A stretch of 64,000 nt of DNA from an uncultured Eubacteriales bacterium (GTDB lineage: Bacteria; Bacillota; Clostridia; Peptostreptococcales; Anaerovoracaceae): positions 1 to 64,000 of the forward strand of contig CACZAM010000005.1 of the NCBI GenBank assembly GCA_902779185.1, in the 5' to 3' direction. The position numbers and the translations under genes were made by a program. The notes beneath the pieces were generated by a model. The model had not been told where the DNA came from. It saw nothing but the letters and a program-made list of their open reading frames with translations, and ran no database searches. Positions 54,221 to 63,236 of the stretch are shown in pieces (position 1 is the first letter of the stretch; every line of letters starts with the position of its first letter).

Positions 54221-56413
54221 ATGAACAGACCCGAACTCTTATCACCTGTGGGAGGCAAGGCGCATCTTATTGCCGCAGTCAATAACGGGGCCGATGCCGT
54301 TTACATGGGAGGGATGGCATTCAATGCAAGGATATTCGCCGATAATTTCAGTGACGAAGAGCTTCCTGATGCCATTAATTATGCTCATTCCCACGGCGTA
54401 AAAGTATATATGACCATCAATACTCTGATTGCTGACAGTGAGCTCGCGAGAGCATTTGACTACTGCAACTACATCTACGGACTCGGAGCAGACGGGGTAA
54501 TTGTGCAGGACATGGGCCTTGCAAGGCTTTTGCATAAATACCTGCCGGATTTTCCTCTTCACCTGTCAACACAGGGCACGCTGTACAACAAAGGCGGTGC
54601 TCTTGCAGCATCAGAAATGGGGTTCAGCAGGGTAGTACCCGCGAGAGAACTTTCACTCGAAGAGATAAAAGAGCTTGCGGCGTACTGCAGCACTCTCGAA
54701 CCGGAAGTGGATGTGGAAGTTTTTGTTCACGGAGCCCTCTGCATGTGCTATTCGGGACAGTGCCAGATGAGCAGGGTGCTCGGCGGCGGAAGCGGCCGTA
54801 CCGGAAACCGAGGCACATGCGCTCAGCCATGCAGGCAGGCGTATAGGGGCGATGACGGCGAGACCTATTATGCTCTCAGCCCGAAGGACCTCTGCCTTAT
54901 AGAACACATACCTGAACTTGTCATGTCAGGGGCCGCGTCGTTCAAGATAGAAGGACGCATGAAAACTCCTGAGTATGTAGCGGTAGTTACAAGGATATAC
55001 CGTAAATACATTGATCTCTACGAAAGACTGGCTGCGGAGCACGGAGCTGAAAAGGCAGCGGAACTCTACCGGGTCGAAGAGTGTGATATGCTCGAACTGA
55101 GACAGATATTCAACCGTGGAGACTTCACGGAAGGCTATCTGTTCGGGAATCCGGGTGAGGATCTTCTCTCCGGATCGAGCCCTAAAAACCAGGGTCTGCG
55201 AATAGGCCGTGTGATCGCGGTCATCGACAGTGAGAGCAAGGTGAGTGAAAAGGACGAGAAAGCAGCCGCCAGGGGCGCTCTGAAACGGGGAAGGGAGCTC
55301 GTATGCATCGAGCTTGCGGATCCGGCCACCGGGCTCGGCAACGGAGACGGTATTGAATTCATAAGGGAAGATGCTGATTATCTCCTTAAATCGCCGGCAG
55401 GAGGGGTCGTCACGTACGTAAAGGATATAGGCCTTGGATGCATACTTGCGGGAGACTTCGAAAGAGGCGCCTTCACGGGTGATACAGTCTGCAAGGTCAC
55501 AGACAGAAAACTGCTTGAAGCCGCTCTCGACGTACCTGAGAAGAAGCTTCCTGTGACCATGTCGTTTACCGCTCGCGCCGGTCAGTTCCCGGTACTTGTG
55601 ATGACCGATGTCAGGAACGGAAACAGCGTAGAAATAGTATCTGATCACAGAGTGGAGTTTGCAGAGAAAGTGCCGACTGACAGTGAGAGGATCGAAGCTT
55701 CACTTGACAGGCTCGGAGATACGGTCTACACGCCGGGACTCACCGGGATCGACGTTCAGATAGATGACGGCATAATGATGCCTCTTTCAGTGGTGAACAG
55801 AATGAGGCGTGAAGCAGCTGACGAGCTCATGAAGAGACGCAGGGAACATGTCGTAAAAAGCAGAAGACCTGCTCTGACAAAAGATGAGATCTCTGAGATA
55901 AGAGAAGCTGAAGGATTTGGCTCAGGAGCTCTGAGCACGGATGAATGGCAGAAAAAGGTAAACCGGAGCGGTATAAGGCCGGTAGCGCTGGAGCACTTTA
56001 TGGAGACGGGCGGAAAGGATCTGAAACCGGGATCCGTTCCTTACATAATGAATGTTTCAAAGGGCAGCCTTGACAGGTTCATCGAGATGCATTTCGATGA
56101 GATCGCGGAAGCCTGCAGAGAAAGCGGAATACTTTGCGGAAACGCAGGGTGGATCGCAAGGTTCAGAGACGCGGGAGTCAAAGTCTACGGTGACTACGGA
56201 CTGAACGTGTTCAACAGGCAGGCTGCGCTTGCTTACGAGGAGTACGGAGCAGAGATCTACATGCCTTCGCACGAGACGGGCGTGTCCGACGAAAGAGGCA
56301 TTCCGCTCATGATCACGGAGCATCCTGTAGAGGAAAAGAAACTGACTGACAGAAAAGGAGGCGCGCACAGGATAGTGAAGGCCCCGTCAGGTGACAAGAC
56401 GCTTATATATTAA
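54221..56413 (+). CDS. U32 peptidase family protein (RlhA/TrhP-like) with DUF3656-type region
   Basis: A 730-residue member of the U32 family. The start at 54221 follows AAAGGGAGGATATT; a longer frame upstream is not supported. The N-terminal domain (ELLSPVGGKAHLIAAVNNGADAVYMGG) leads to the family signature EVFVHGALCMCYSGQCQMSRVLGGGSGRTGNRGTCAQPCR (about residues 165-205), whose cysteines are typical of the RNA-hydroxylation enzymes RlhA and TrhP. A C-terminal extension with two further domains (about 380-730) resembles the long clostridial U32 proteins. Current evidence for the family favours RNA hydroxylation over proteolysis in many members. Which applies here is open. Confidence 0.83.
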   Translation: MNRPELLSPVGGKAHLIAAVNNGADAVYMGGMAFNARIFADNFSDEELPDAINYAHSHGVKVYMTINTLIADSELARAFDYCNYIYGLGADGVIVQDMGLARLLHKYLPDFPLHLSTQGTLYNKGGALAASEMGFSRVVPARELSLEEIKELAAYCSTLEPEVDVEVFVHGALCMCYSGQCQMSRVLGGGSGRTGNRGTCAQPCRQAYRGDDGETYYALSPKDLCLIEHIPELVMSGAASFKIEGRMKTPEYVAVVTRIYRKYIDLYERLAAEHGAEKAAELYRVEECDMLELRQIFNRGDFTEGYLFGNPGEDLLSGSSPKNQGLRIGRVIAVIDSESKVSEKDEKAAARGALKRGRELVCIELADPATGLGNGDGIEFIREDADYLLKSPAGGVVTYVKDIGLGCILAGDFERGAFTGDTVCKVTDRKLLEAALDVPEKKLPVTMSFTARAGQFPVLVMTDVRNGNSVEIVSDHRVEFAEKVPTDSERIEASLDRLGDTVYTPGLTGIDVQIDDGIMMPLSVVNRMRREAADELMKRRREHVVKSRRPALTKDEISEIREAEGFGSGALSTDEWQKKVNRSGIRPVALEHFMETGGKDLKPGSVPYIMNVSKGSLDRFIEMHFDEIAEACRESGILCGNAGWIARFRDAGVKVYGDYGLNVFNRQAALAYEEYGAEIYMPSHETGVSDERGIPLMITEHPVEEKKLTDRKGGAHRIVKAPSGDKTLIY

Positions 56414-56533
56414 GACAGCATATTCATATTATGGATGCAAAGTGAAAATTTTGTAGTATAATATATTCGGAATAAGTTGATTTACTGCCGGAGACAATAT
56501 CTCACCGGCGAAAATGAAGGAGGAACTGTATTT

Positions 56534-56833
56534 ATGCTTGATATCAAGAAAAATCGGGAAGGTTCAAAGCTGGAGTTTGCTCTTGACGGCAGACTTGACA
56601 CCATTACAGCTCCGCAGCTTGAGGAAGAGGTAAAGGCATCACTGGATGGGGTCACTGAGCTGATCTTTGATTTCAGTGGCCTGGCATATGTTTCAAGTGC
56701 CGGTCTCCGTGTTCTTCTGTCATCCCAGAAGACCATGAACGAAAAAGGCAGAATGGTGGTTAAGAACGTTTCTGAAGAGATCCAGGAGATCTTTGATGTA
56801 ACCGGATTTTCGGATATTCTCACTATAGAGTAG
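56534..56833 (+). CDS. STAS-domain anti-sigma factor antagonist
   Basis: A 99-residue single STAS domain, SpoIIAA/RsbV type. The phosphorylation site reads LAYVSSAGLRVLLS, with the conserved Ser in the D/Y-x-S-S-A-G context. Start ATG at 56534 follows GAAGGAGGAACTG; longer frames upstream are unlikely. Such proteins switch partners between an anti-sigma kinase and a phosphatase. It lies 16 bases before the STAS-kinase-HATPase fusion, its likely partner. No sigma factor gene is adjacent. Confidence 0.9.
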   Translation: MLDIKKNREGSKLEFALDGRLDTITAPQLEEEVKASLDGVTELIFDFSGLAYVSSAGLRVLLSSQKTMNEKGRMVVKNVSEEIQEIFDVTGFSDILTIE

Positions 56834-56849
56834 GGGACCTGTACGGAAG

Positions 56850-58454
56850 ATGAATACTTCTTGGGACAACGAAAAACTAACGATCGGACTCGAGGGACGT
56901 ATAGATTCGGGTAATGCCGCTGAAGTCGAGAACGAGATCAATGAAGTGATCAAGGATAAGGATCCTTCTGCATTAGTGCTTGATGCAGAGGGACTGGAAT
57001 ATATTTCCAGTGCCGGACTCAGAGTCATACTCCGCCTCAGAAAAAAGTATCCGGAACTGAGCGTGATCAATGTGAAATCCGATGTTTTCGAAATCTTTGA
57101 GATGACCGGATTCACCGAGATGATGAAAGTCGAAAAGGCATACCGCAAGGTATCCGTTGAGGGATGTGAAGAGATCGGACGCGGAGCTAACGGCAGCATA
57201 TACCGTATCGACAAGGACAATGTCGTTAAAGTGTATAATAATGCCGACGCGCTTGACGAGATCCGGCACGAACGCGAAGTTGCAAGGCTGGCACTTATTC
57301 TCGGTATACCGACAGCTATCTCTTATGATGTGGTTAAAATAGGTGATAGCTACGGATCGGTATTTGAGCTGCTTAACGCGAAGTCGTTTTCCAGCATTCT
57401 TGCGAACGAGCCTGAAAAGATTGACTGGTGCGTTGAAGAGTATGTAGAGATGCTGAAGCGCATCCACAGTACAGAGGTCCCTGCGGGCAAGCTCCCTGAC
57501 ATGAGGGAGACTGTGATCTCGTGGGCTGAATTCATGCAGGACTATCTGCCTGAGAAAGCCGGCAAAAAACTGCTTGCTCTTGTTGAGGCTGTTCCGCACG
57601 ATGATCACATGATCCATGGTGACTATCATACCAAGAATCTCGAGCTTCAGGATGACGAAGTGCTTCTTATCGACATGGACACACTTGCGGTCGGAAATCC
57701 TGTGTTTGAACTTGGTTCCATGTTCAATGCTTACAGGGGATTCTTCGAGCTCGATCACGATGGAGTCAGGTCTTTCCAGGGATTCAGCTATGAAATGGCA
57801 GAGAAGTTCTGGTATAAGACGCTCGCGAAGTATCTCGGCACGGATGACGAAGCTGTCATACGCAGTGCAGAGGACAAGGCCCGTATTATCGGTTATACAA
57901 GACTGATCAGGAGATCGATAAGGCGCGGCGGACTTGAGGATAAGGACCGTAAGGCGGAGATCGATCTGTGGACAAAGGAGCTCATTGAGCTGCTCGAAAA
58001 AACCGATACGCTCATTATTGATAATGAACTCGAAAAAGTAAGTAAAAACAATGATCTCGATATAGAGGCTGTTGAAGAGAACCTGAACAAAGTAATGGCT
58101 TTTGTTGATGAGAACCTTGAAGCTGTCGGGTGTTCCATGAAATCCCAGATGCAGATCGACATTGCGGTGGAAGAGGTCTTTGTCAACATTTGCAAGTATG
58201 CTTACCATCCTGAAAAGGGCAGAGCTGTAGTGCGCGTTGCGGTATCGGATGAGCCCGTGCAGGTAAGGATCACGTTCATCGACCACGGCAAGCCTTATGA
58301 TCCGCTGCTGAAAGACGATCCTGATGTGACTCTTTCGGCTGCCGAGAGGGAGATCGGCGGACTGGGCATCTTCATGGTGAAGCAGACCATGGATGCTGTT
58401 GAATATGAGTATAAGGATGGAAGCAACATACTTACACTTGTAAAAAAACTCTGA
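56850..58454 (+). CDS. STAS / phosphotransferase / HATPase three-domain signalling fusion
   Basis: A 534-residue protein joining three modules. Residues 1 to about 95 form a STAS domain (EYISSAGLRVILRL, Ser53-Ser54). Residues about 105-375 form an APH/kinase-like domain: glycine loop IGRGANGS, VVKVYNN with the putative ATP Lys, HGDYHTKN with His256, Asp258 and Asn263, and the metal Asp in LIDMDT. Residues about 395-534 form an RsbW/SpoIIAB-type HATPase: N-box VEEVFVNICKYAYH (Asn446), DHGKPYDPL, and GGLGIFMVKQTMD. No membrane segment is present. The single STAS protein upstream should be a substrate of the HATPase. A kinase inserted between antagonist and anti-sigma modules is unusual, and no target sigma factor is nearby. 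Confidence 0.87.
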   Translation: MNTSWDNEKLTIGLEGRIDSGNAAEVENEINEVIKDKDPSALVLDAEGLEYISSAGLRVILRLRKKYPELSVINVKSDVFEIFEMTGFTEMMKVEKAYRKVSVEGCEEIGRGANGSIYRIDKDNVVKVYNNADALDEIRHEREVARLALILGIPTAISYDVVKIGDSYGSVFELLNAKSFSSILANEPEKIDWCVEEYVEMLKRIHSTEVPAGKLPDMRETVISWAEFMQDYLPEKAGKKLLALVEAVPHDDHMIHGDYHTKNLELQDDEVLLIDMDTLAVGNPVFELGSMFNAYRGFFELDHDGVRSFQGFSYEMAEKFWYKTLAKYLGTDDEAVIRSAEDKARIIGYTRLIRRSIRRGGLEDKDRKAEIDLWTKELIELLEKTDTLIIDNELEKVSKNNDLDIEAVEENLNKVMAFVDENLEAVGCSMKSQMQIDIAVEEVFVNICKYAYHPEKGRAVVRVAVSDEPVQVRITFIDHGKPYDPLLKDDPDVTLSAAEREIGGLGIFMVKQTMDAVEYEYKDGSNILTLVKKL

Positions 58455-58519
58455 TAAGCAACGTTTGATGATCATATTCAAACGGTTAAAATAGCAACTA
58501 TTACAGGAGGGTAAACAAC

Positions 58520-59200
58520 ATGGCAGACAAGAAACTGATCGACAAGGTCAAGGAATTGCTGGACAGCAACGCAAACGCTTCTCTCAAGGACGCTGCTAAA
58601 AAGTGGCTCGACGAAGCAGATGCCAAGTACGGTGACAAGTTTGATAATATCAAGGAAAAGGGCAGTGAAGCATGGGACAAGATCGGCGAATTTGCTGACA
58701 AATACTCTGAAAAAGCTATCGATGCAAACGAGAAGCTGGGAAGAGTCAGTGATAAAGTTGCTGAAACAGCCGGAAAATTCGCAGAAAAAGCAGCTCCTGT
58801 AGTAGACGGACTCAAGGAGAAAGCAGCCCCTAAGATCGACGAGCTCAAAGAAAAGGCAGCTCCTAAGTTTGATGAACTCAAGGAGAAGGCAACTCCTGTA
58901 GTCAGCAAGGTCACAGAGCTTGAATTCATCAAGCAGCTTAAGAATGGCATCTCTTCGGTAGACGAAGTCATCGACACATTCAGTGATCCTGAGATGAGAA
59001 AGTCCATGGGCGAAGAGGCAGCTGAGCAGATCAAAGCTCATGCTGAGGCAATAAAGGCAGAAGGAAAGAAGTTCTGCGACTGCCCTGCATGCACAAAGGC
59101 AAGAGAAATCCTCAAAGAGCTCGGAGTTGACCTCGAAGAGCCTGAAGTTGAGGAAGCGGCAGAGGAACCGGCTGCTGAAGAGCCTGAAGTAGTGGAATAA
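58520..59200 (+). CDS. Hendecad-repeat helical protein with CDCPAC motif
   Basis: A 226-residue soluble, highly charged protein with no signal peptide. Residues about 92-135 contain four consecutive 11-residue units: EKAAPVVDGLK, EKAAPKIDELK, EKAAPKFDELK, EKATPVVSKVT. Eleven-residue repeats form amphipathic helices as in LEA proteins and apolipoproteins, often lipid- or stress-associated. A later helix leads to KFCDCPACTKAREIL (near residue 190), three closely spaced cysteines that could bind metal. An acidic Glu/Ala/Pro tail ends the chain. Start follows CAGGAGGGTAAACAAC. Function is unknown; the neighbour is a stress-type signalling fusion. Confidence 0.7.
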   Translation: MADKKLIDKVKELLDSNANASLKDAAKKWLDEADAKYGDKFDNIKEKGSEAWDKIGEFADKYSEKAIDANEKLGRVSDKVAETAGKFAEKAAPVVDGLKEKAAPKIDELKEKAAPKFDELKEKATPVVSKVTELEFIKQLKNGISSVDEVIDTFSDPEMRKSMGEEAAEQIKAHAEAIKAEGKKFCDCPACTKAREILKELGVDLEEPEVEEAAEEPAAEEPEVVE

Positions 59201-59223
59201 TTTGCTCATTTGATATTGAAAGA

Positions 59224-59250
59224 ACAGTCGCCGCCAGGTGCGGCGGCTGT
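59224..59250 (+). terminator. Terminator after the repeat protein
   Basis: ACAG-TCGCCGC pairs with GCGGCG-GCTGT around CAGGT, followed by TTTTTATG. It separates the gene from the queT leader. Confidence 0.85.
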
Positions 59251-59282
59251 TTTTATGACGGAGGAAGTGCAATTGCTTTTTC

Positions 59283-59400
59283 GAGCTTGCCGGAAATAAA
59301 GTTCTGCTGGACATAATCCGGCTCTTACTGTACAATCACGCGTGGACGTCCGCAGAAAATGACGTCTGAAGCAGTTCGGGTCCGATATCCTGCTTCTAAA
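59283..59400 (+). promoter_or_regulatory. Structured queT leader, candidate preQ1-type riboswitch
   Basis: Three hairpins lie within 120 bases before queT. GCCGGA (59289-59294) pairs with TCCGGC (59317-59322). GGACGTC (59344-59350) pairs with GACGTCT (59361-59367). GAAGCAG (59368-59374) pairs with CTGCTTC (59390-59396), enclosing TCGG-GT-CCGA. queT genes are often controlled by preQ1 riboswitches, but I do not see the class I or II consensus. A class III or a new leader is possible. Confidence 0.4.
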
Positions 59401-59428
59401 ATAATAAAACCAAAGGAGAAAACAATTA

Positions 59429-59935
59429 ATGAAAAACAGAGATCCAAAAGTTCTGAGAATCACTCAGGGCGCAGTTATTGCCGCTCTTTACGTGGCTCTC
59501 ACACTGATTTTTGCGCCGATATCATTCGGGCCGGTGCAGGTGAGGATAGCAGAAGCCCTGTGCATTATGCCTATATTCACCCCGGCTGCGATCCCGGGTC
59601 TTTTTCTGGGATGCCTGATAGCTAATTTCATCGGCGGAGGGATCATACTCGACGTGATATTCGGAAGCATTGCCACACTGATCGGTGCAGCTCTGGGATA
59701 CATGCTCCGCAATAACCGCTGGCTCGTGCCTCTTCCTGCAGTGATAGCGAACGCGCTCATCGTTCCTTTCGTGCTCAGGTACGGCTATGGCGTTGTTGAT
59801 GTAGCTATTCCGATACTCATGTTTCAGATACTGATCGGCGAGATAGCAGGCTGCTACGTGCTTGGTGAGATCCTCTGCACGGCGCTTATGAAGCGCGGAA
59901 CCCGCATATTTGATAATCAGGCAGACACCCTGTAG
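59429..59935 (+). CDS. queT: QueT queuosine precursor transporter
   Basis: A 168-residue membrane protein, the substrate-binding (S) component of an ECF transporter for queuosine precursors. Five hydrophobic segments are visible, with VIAALYVALTLIFAPISFGPVQVRIAEALCIMPI (near residues 16-50) characteristic of the QueT family. GLFLGCLIANFIGGG and LVPLPAVIANALIVPFVL follow. The protein works with shared EcfA/EcfT components encoded elsewhere. Start has AAAGGAGAAAAC. The leader before it may contain a riboswitch. Confidence 0.9.
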   Translation: MKNRDPKVLRITQGAVIAALYVALTLIFAPISFGPVQVRIAEALCIMPIFTPAAIPGLFLGCLIANFIGGGIILDVIFGSIATLIGAALGYMLRNNRWLVPLPAVIANALIVPFVLRYGYGVVDVAIPILMFQILIGEIAGCYVLGEILCTALMKRGTRIFDNQADTL

Positions 59936-60015
59936 GAGCATACAGAGGCCTGAACCGGTCCGGAGCCGGCAACTACCGGAAAGCTGACCGGATCCGATAA
60001 CTGAAGCCATAAAAA

Positions 60016-60052
60016 ATGACCCGTTTTCGAAGACGTTTCGGAAACGGGCCAT
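60016..60052. terminator. Bidirectional terminator between queT and the GPH transporter
   Basis: CCCGTTTTCG and CGGAAACGGG form a long stem with T-runs outside both arms: ATTTTACGTTT on the plus strand, TTTTTTATGG on the minus strand. It can serve both convergent genes. Confidence 0.8.
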
Positions 60053-60059
60053 TTTACGT

Positions 60060-61568
60060 TTACGCTTTTTTATGACCGAGTTCCTCAACTATGCGGTCAT
60101 ATTCATCCTCGTCAAGGATGTAGTGTTTCTTGTAGAGAAGATACGCGCCGGCCATCATCAGGAGCGGTATCAGGACCATGACGAGCAATATGCCGTGGCT
60201 CTGAGCGCTGCTTACTGAACTGATGACTGAATCGATCTGGGCCAGCTTCTCGGCCTCGGTAATGGAGCCCATATTGGCTGCCTGCTCCAGAGAACTGATC
60301 TGGTTAGTATATTTTGTTACTCCGAAAATCAGGTACGAAACTGTTGTCAGGAGTACGCACAGGGCGCTTCCGAACTTTGTGAAGAAAGGCCTGATCGAAG
60401 CGATGATGGCCTCATCTCTCGTACCGTTTTTATACTCGTTGTATTCAACCGTATTTATGATCGAGAGCATCATGATCACGTAGTAGCAGTTCATGCCCAG
60501 CTGAGCAAGCATGTAGCCGACCGTAGTGATCCAGAACGATGGCATGCTGGCAGGCATGAACAGTCCGGCGGCCAGCATCATTGCAAATCCTATGGTCATG
60601 ATCACTCCGAAGCCCTTCATAAGTTTCTTTCTGCTCCACTTAGATGACAGCCACGGGTAAGCGATCAGCAGAATTCCTGAAGCCGAAAGGCCGATGGTCG
60701 AGAACAGTGAATAGAGCCCGCCTTTATATCCGTATGTGAAATAGATATATGTTGATCCTATTCCTCCCACGATCAGGTCTGCGCCTATCTGGTGCAGAAG
60801 GAAGATAAGGCACATCCATGAAAGCTGGTCGTTGCCGGTGATAGTAGAGATGATCTTTTTGAAGCTGACCGGAGGAGGGGTAGTATCCATGTACGACCTG
60901 TCCTCTCTGACGCCGAAGATCGTGAAACACAGGAAGAGCGGAGCGAGTATGCAGAATATGAGCGCTACGACTCCGTAAGCGGTCTGAGCGTTTCCGCCTA
61001 TGGCTCCCGAGCCTGTAGTGAACATCGGAATGAAGAGACCGGCCAGGCCGCCGCCGATGCCCGCTGCGAGGTTGGTCATGGCTGTCAGTTTATCACGCGT
61101 GCTGCCTTCCTTGCTGAGCGACGGTATCATGCCCCAGTAGGATATGTCATGCATGGTGTATGCGATGCTGTACGCAAAATATATGATGCCGAAGAACCAT
61201 ATGAATGCCCATCCCTCGAGTCTTACATTGAACGCGAGGTACACAACGACCGATGTGCTGAGTATGCCGATCACCAGCCATGGTTTGTATTTTCCCCAGC
61301 GAGTCCGTGTACGTTCGATGATATTGCCCATGAGCGGGTCGTTCAGCGCGTCGAAAACCCTCGCGCCTATCATGATGCCCGTGATAGCCATGAGCTGGGC
61401 AGGAGTCAGATTGTGCGTAAAGAGCACATAGACAAGAATGAAATTGGTGAACAGGTTGTAGATCATGTCTCTCCCGAACGTGCCGAGCGGGAAGAACCAC
61501 AGATTGCGTTTAGCCTGTTTTTCAGAGATGCCTGCCTGCGATACGGCAGCGTCTTTGTTTTTACTCAT
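60060..61568 (-). CDS. GPH-family sugar:cation symporter
   Basis: A 502-residue membrane protein with about twelve segments, of the glycoside-pentoside-hexuronide symporter family. The N-terminal NLWFFPLGTFGRDMIYNLFTNF, then DALNDPLMGNIIERTRTRWGKYKPWLVIG (a GPH signature), are clear. SYWGMIPSLSKEGSTRDKLTAMTN and EYKNGTRDEAIIASIRPFFTKFGSAL follow. Start has AAAGGGTAAAAGAAA. It follows the GH36 gene by 31 bases on the same strand, so it probably imports the alpha-galactoside that the GH36 enzyme splits. Confidence 0.9.
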   Translation of the reverse strand: MSKNKDAAVSQAGISEKQAKRNLWFFPLGTFGRDMIYNLFTNFILVYVLFTHNLTPAQLMAITGIMIGARVFDALNDPLMGNIIERTRTRWGKYKPWLVIGILSTSVVVYLAFNVRLEGWAFIWFFGIIYFAYSIAYTMHDISYWGMIPSLSKEGSTRDKLTAMTNLAAGIGGGLAGLFIPMFTTGSGAIGGNAQTAYGVVALIFCILAPLFLCFTIFGVREDRSYMDTTPPPVSFKKIISTITGNDQLSWMCLIFLLHQIGADLIVGGIGSTYIYFTYGYKGGLYSLFSTIGLSASGILLIAYPWLSSKWSRKKLMKGFGVIMTIGFAMMLAAGLFMPASMPSFWITTVGYMLAQLGMNCYYVIMMLSIINTVEYNEYKNGTRDEAIIASIRPFFTKFGSALCVLLTTVSYLIFGVTKYTNQISSLEQAANMGSITEAEKLAQIDSVISSVSSAQSHGILLVMVLIPLLMMAGAYLLYKKHYILDEDEYDRIVEELGHKKA

Positions 61569-61599
61569 TTTCTTTTACCCTTTTAACTGTTGCAGCGGC

Positions 61600-63075
61600 T
61601 TATTTGTATTTGTCTATCCAGTCCAGGAAATGCCTGTCTGTCCAGTCCTTGTTATGCCAGAGTTCCCTGAGCTGTCTGTAGTGCTCACGCTGATCCCTGT
61701 CGTAATCTCCCATATTGTCTGAGGTGAGGAAGAAGCTTCCGTACTGTGCCAGCACTCTTGCGTGGAGATCCTTCTGCTCTTCGGAGAGCCTGATGTTATC
61801 TGTTCTCAGGAAGAACACATCAGGGTCATTCAGGAACGCTCTGCCGTCGAGCCCTCTTCTGTAGAATGTGTCCAGTATGGCATGCTTTGTGGACGGATAT
61901 TCTCTGTTGGCGTTCCTCATTAGAGGTATGTTGTTCCAGTCTAGGCTTGCGTCGCAGCCGATCCTGCAGTATTCGACCTTTCCGAAAGCAGGTCCGAGAG
62001 GCACTCCGCACCCGAGAATCATTGCGTCGCCGCACCATTCTCTTAGCAGGTCCATGGCTCTGCACATGCGTCCGCCGCGGCTTTCACCGTCGAATTCACC
62101 GCCTGCGGTCCTCCATGGAGCAGCTCCGTACAGGAAATCGAGTTTAACAAGATCGAATCCCCATTCGTTTATCACTTTGTCAAATGTCCGTTTGAGATAA
62201 TCCCGGACACCAGGGTGGTCAAAGTCCAGAGCGTAGAAACCTCCCCAGTTGCAGCCTGCATACCACGGTTTGCCGTTATGCATCAGAAGCCATTCCGGAT
62301 GATCTTTGACCAGCTGCGATTTGAACTGGGCAGAGTATGGCGCCAGCCACAGACCTGCCTTGAAACCCTTGTCATGTATGTCATCCACTGAGGCTTTAAG
62401 GCCGCGAGGAAAACGTTTCATGTTGCAGTCCCAGTCGCCGACCTGCACCTGCCATCCGTCATCGATCTGGAACAGGTCTCCGGGTTCCAGTATGCCCGCA
62501 GCGCCGTCGAGGTCGCGTGTGATGGTTTCATCATTTATTTTGTCGTAATGATTATACCAGCTCCCATAGCCGGCCATTGGCTCGGCAGGGCGGCGCTTTA
62601 TGCCCGACGCTTTGAACCAGCCGTCAAACACTTCATCATGACTGCCCTCGAATGCCGCAATATGCAGATCCTGATCAAATCTGCTGCTGCCTGCGTCTTT
62701 CCTGATCTTCAGCTCACCCTTGAGCATGTCGTATCTGAAGATGGTATATCCGTTGGTCTCATCGGTAGAGCCAATGAGAAGGTATGTGTCTTCATATCTT
62801 TTGTAAAAATATGTGAAACCATGGAATTGCCCCGGTTTGCCTGTGTAATGCATAAAAAAGACATCGCCGTACTTGGTGGTTCCCCATGGAGAGCCAAGGC
62901 GTCTGAAAAACCTTTTTATACCGATGTGGGTATCTGTCGGCCTGACCTCATAGGATGGGGTCCATGTCTGATAGCCGTTGAAAAACGCTCTTTCCGTGGA
63001 CTTGCACGGAAGATCGATGATTATTTCGGAGCCTTTGTCCTCCCTGATAAATGGCGTCAGATCGATCCTGCTCAT
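61600..63075 (-). CDS. GH36 alpha-galactosidase (clan GH-D)
   Basis: Alpha-galactosidase-like enzyme of 491 residues, cytoplasmic, with an N-terminal beta-domain to about 160 and a catalytic barrel. Motifs are FQIDDGWQVQVGDWD, KAGLWLAPYSAQ, LVKLDFLYGAAPWRTAGGEFDG with nucleophile Asp313, and CRIGCDASLDW with the acid/base Asp375. It is shorter than typical GH36 of about 720 residues, resembling a compact subgroup. Start at 63075 uses AGGAGGTGTTT; a GTG two codons upstream overlaps that site. It probably hydrolyses raffinose-type or other alpha-galactosides brought in by the adjacent symporter. The compact form may have another alpha-sugar specificity. Confidence 0.82.
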   Translation of the reverse strand: MSRIDLTPFIREDKGSEIIIDLPCKSTERAFFNGYQTWTPSYEVRPTDTHIGIKRFFRRLGSPWGTTKYGDVFFMHYTGKPGQFHGFTYFYKRYEDTYLLIGSTDETNGYTIFRYDMLKGELKIRKDAGSSRFDQDLHIAAFEGSHDEVFDGWFKASGIKRRPAEPMAGYGSWYNHYDKINDETITRDLDGAAGILEPGDLFQIDDGWQVQVGDWDCNMKRFPRGLKASVDDIHDKGFKAGLWLAPYSAQFKSQLVKDHPEWLLMHNGKPWYAGCNWGGFYALDFDHPGVRDYLKRTFDKVINEWGFDLVKLDFLYGAAPWRTAGGEFDGESRGGRMCRAMDLLREWCGDAMILGCGVPLGPAFGKVEYCRIGCDASLDWNNIPLMRNANREYPSTKHAILDTFYRRGLDGRAFLNDPDVFFLRTDNIRLSEEQKDLHARVLAQYGSFFLTSDNMGDYDRDQREHYRQLRELWHNKDWTDRHFLDWIDKYK

Positions 63076-63236
63076 AAACACCTCCTGCTGTATCCATTAG
63101 ATTATACATTATTACAGAAGTGTTTTCGCATACTTTTGAGGAGCGGCGTGGGACTATTTAGTCGCAATCCCGGTTGAATGTCGAAGCCAAATGATGTTTA
63201 ATTGGTGATTAGGAAAAGCTGAGGCAAGGAAAAAAT

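Noticed and set aside
59371..59400. tRNA-like T-arm (GTTCGGGTCC) in the queT leader
   Set aside because: No acceptor stem, anticodon arm or discriminator context can be built around it.
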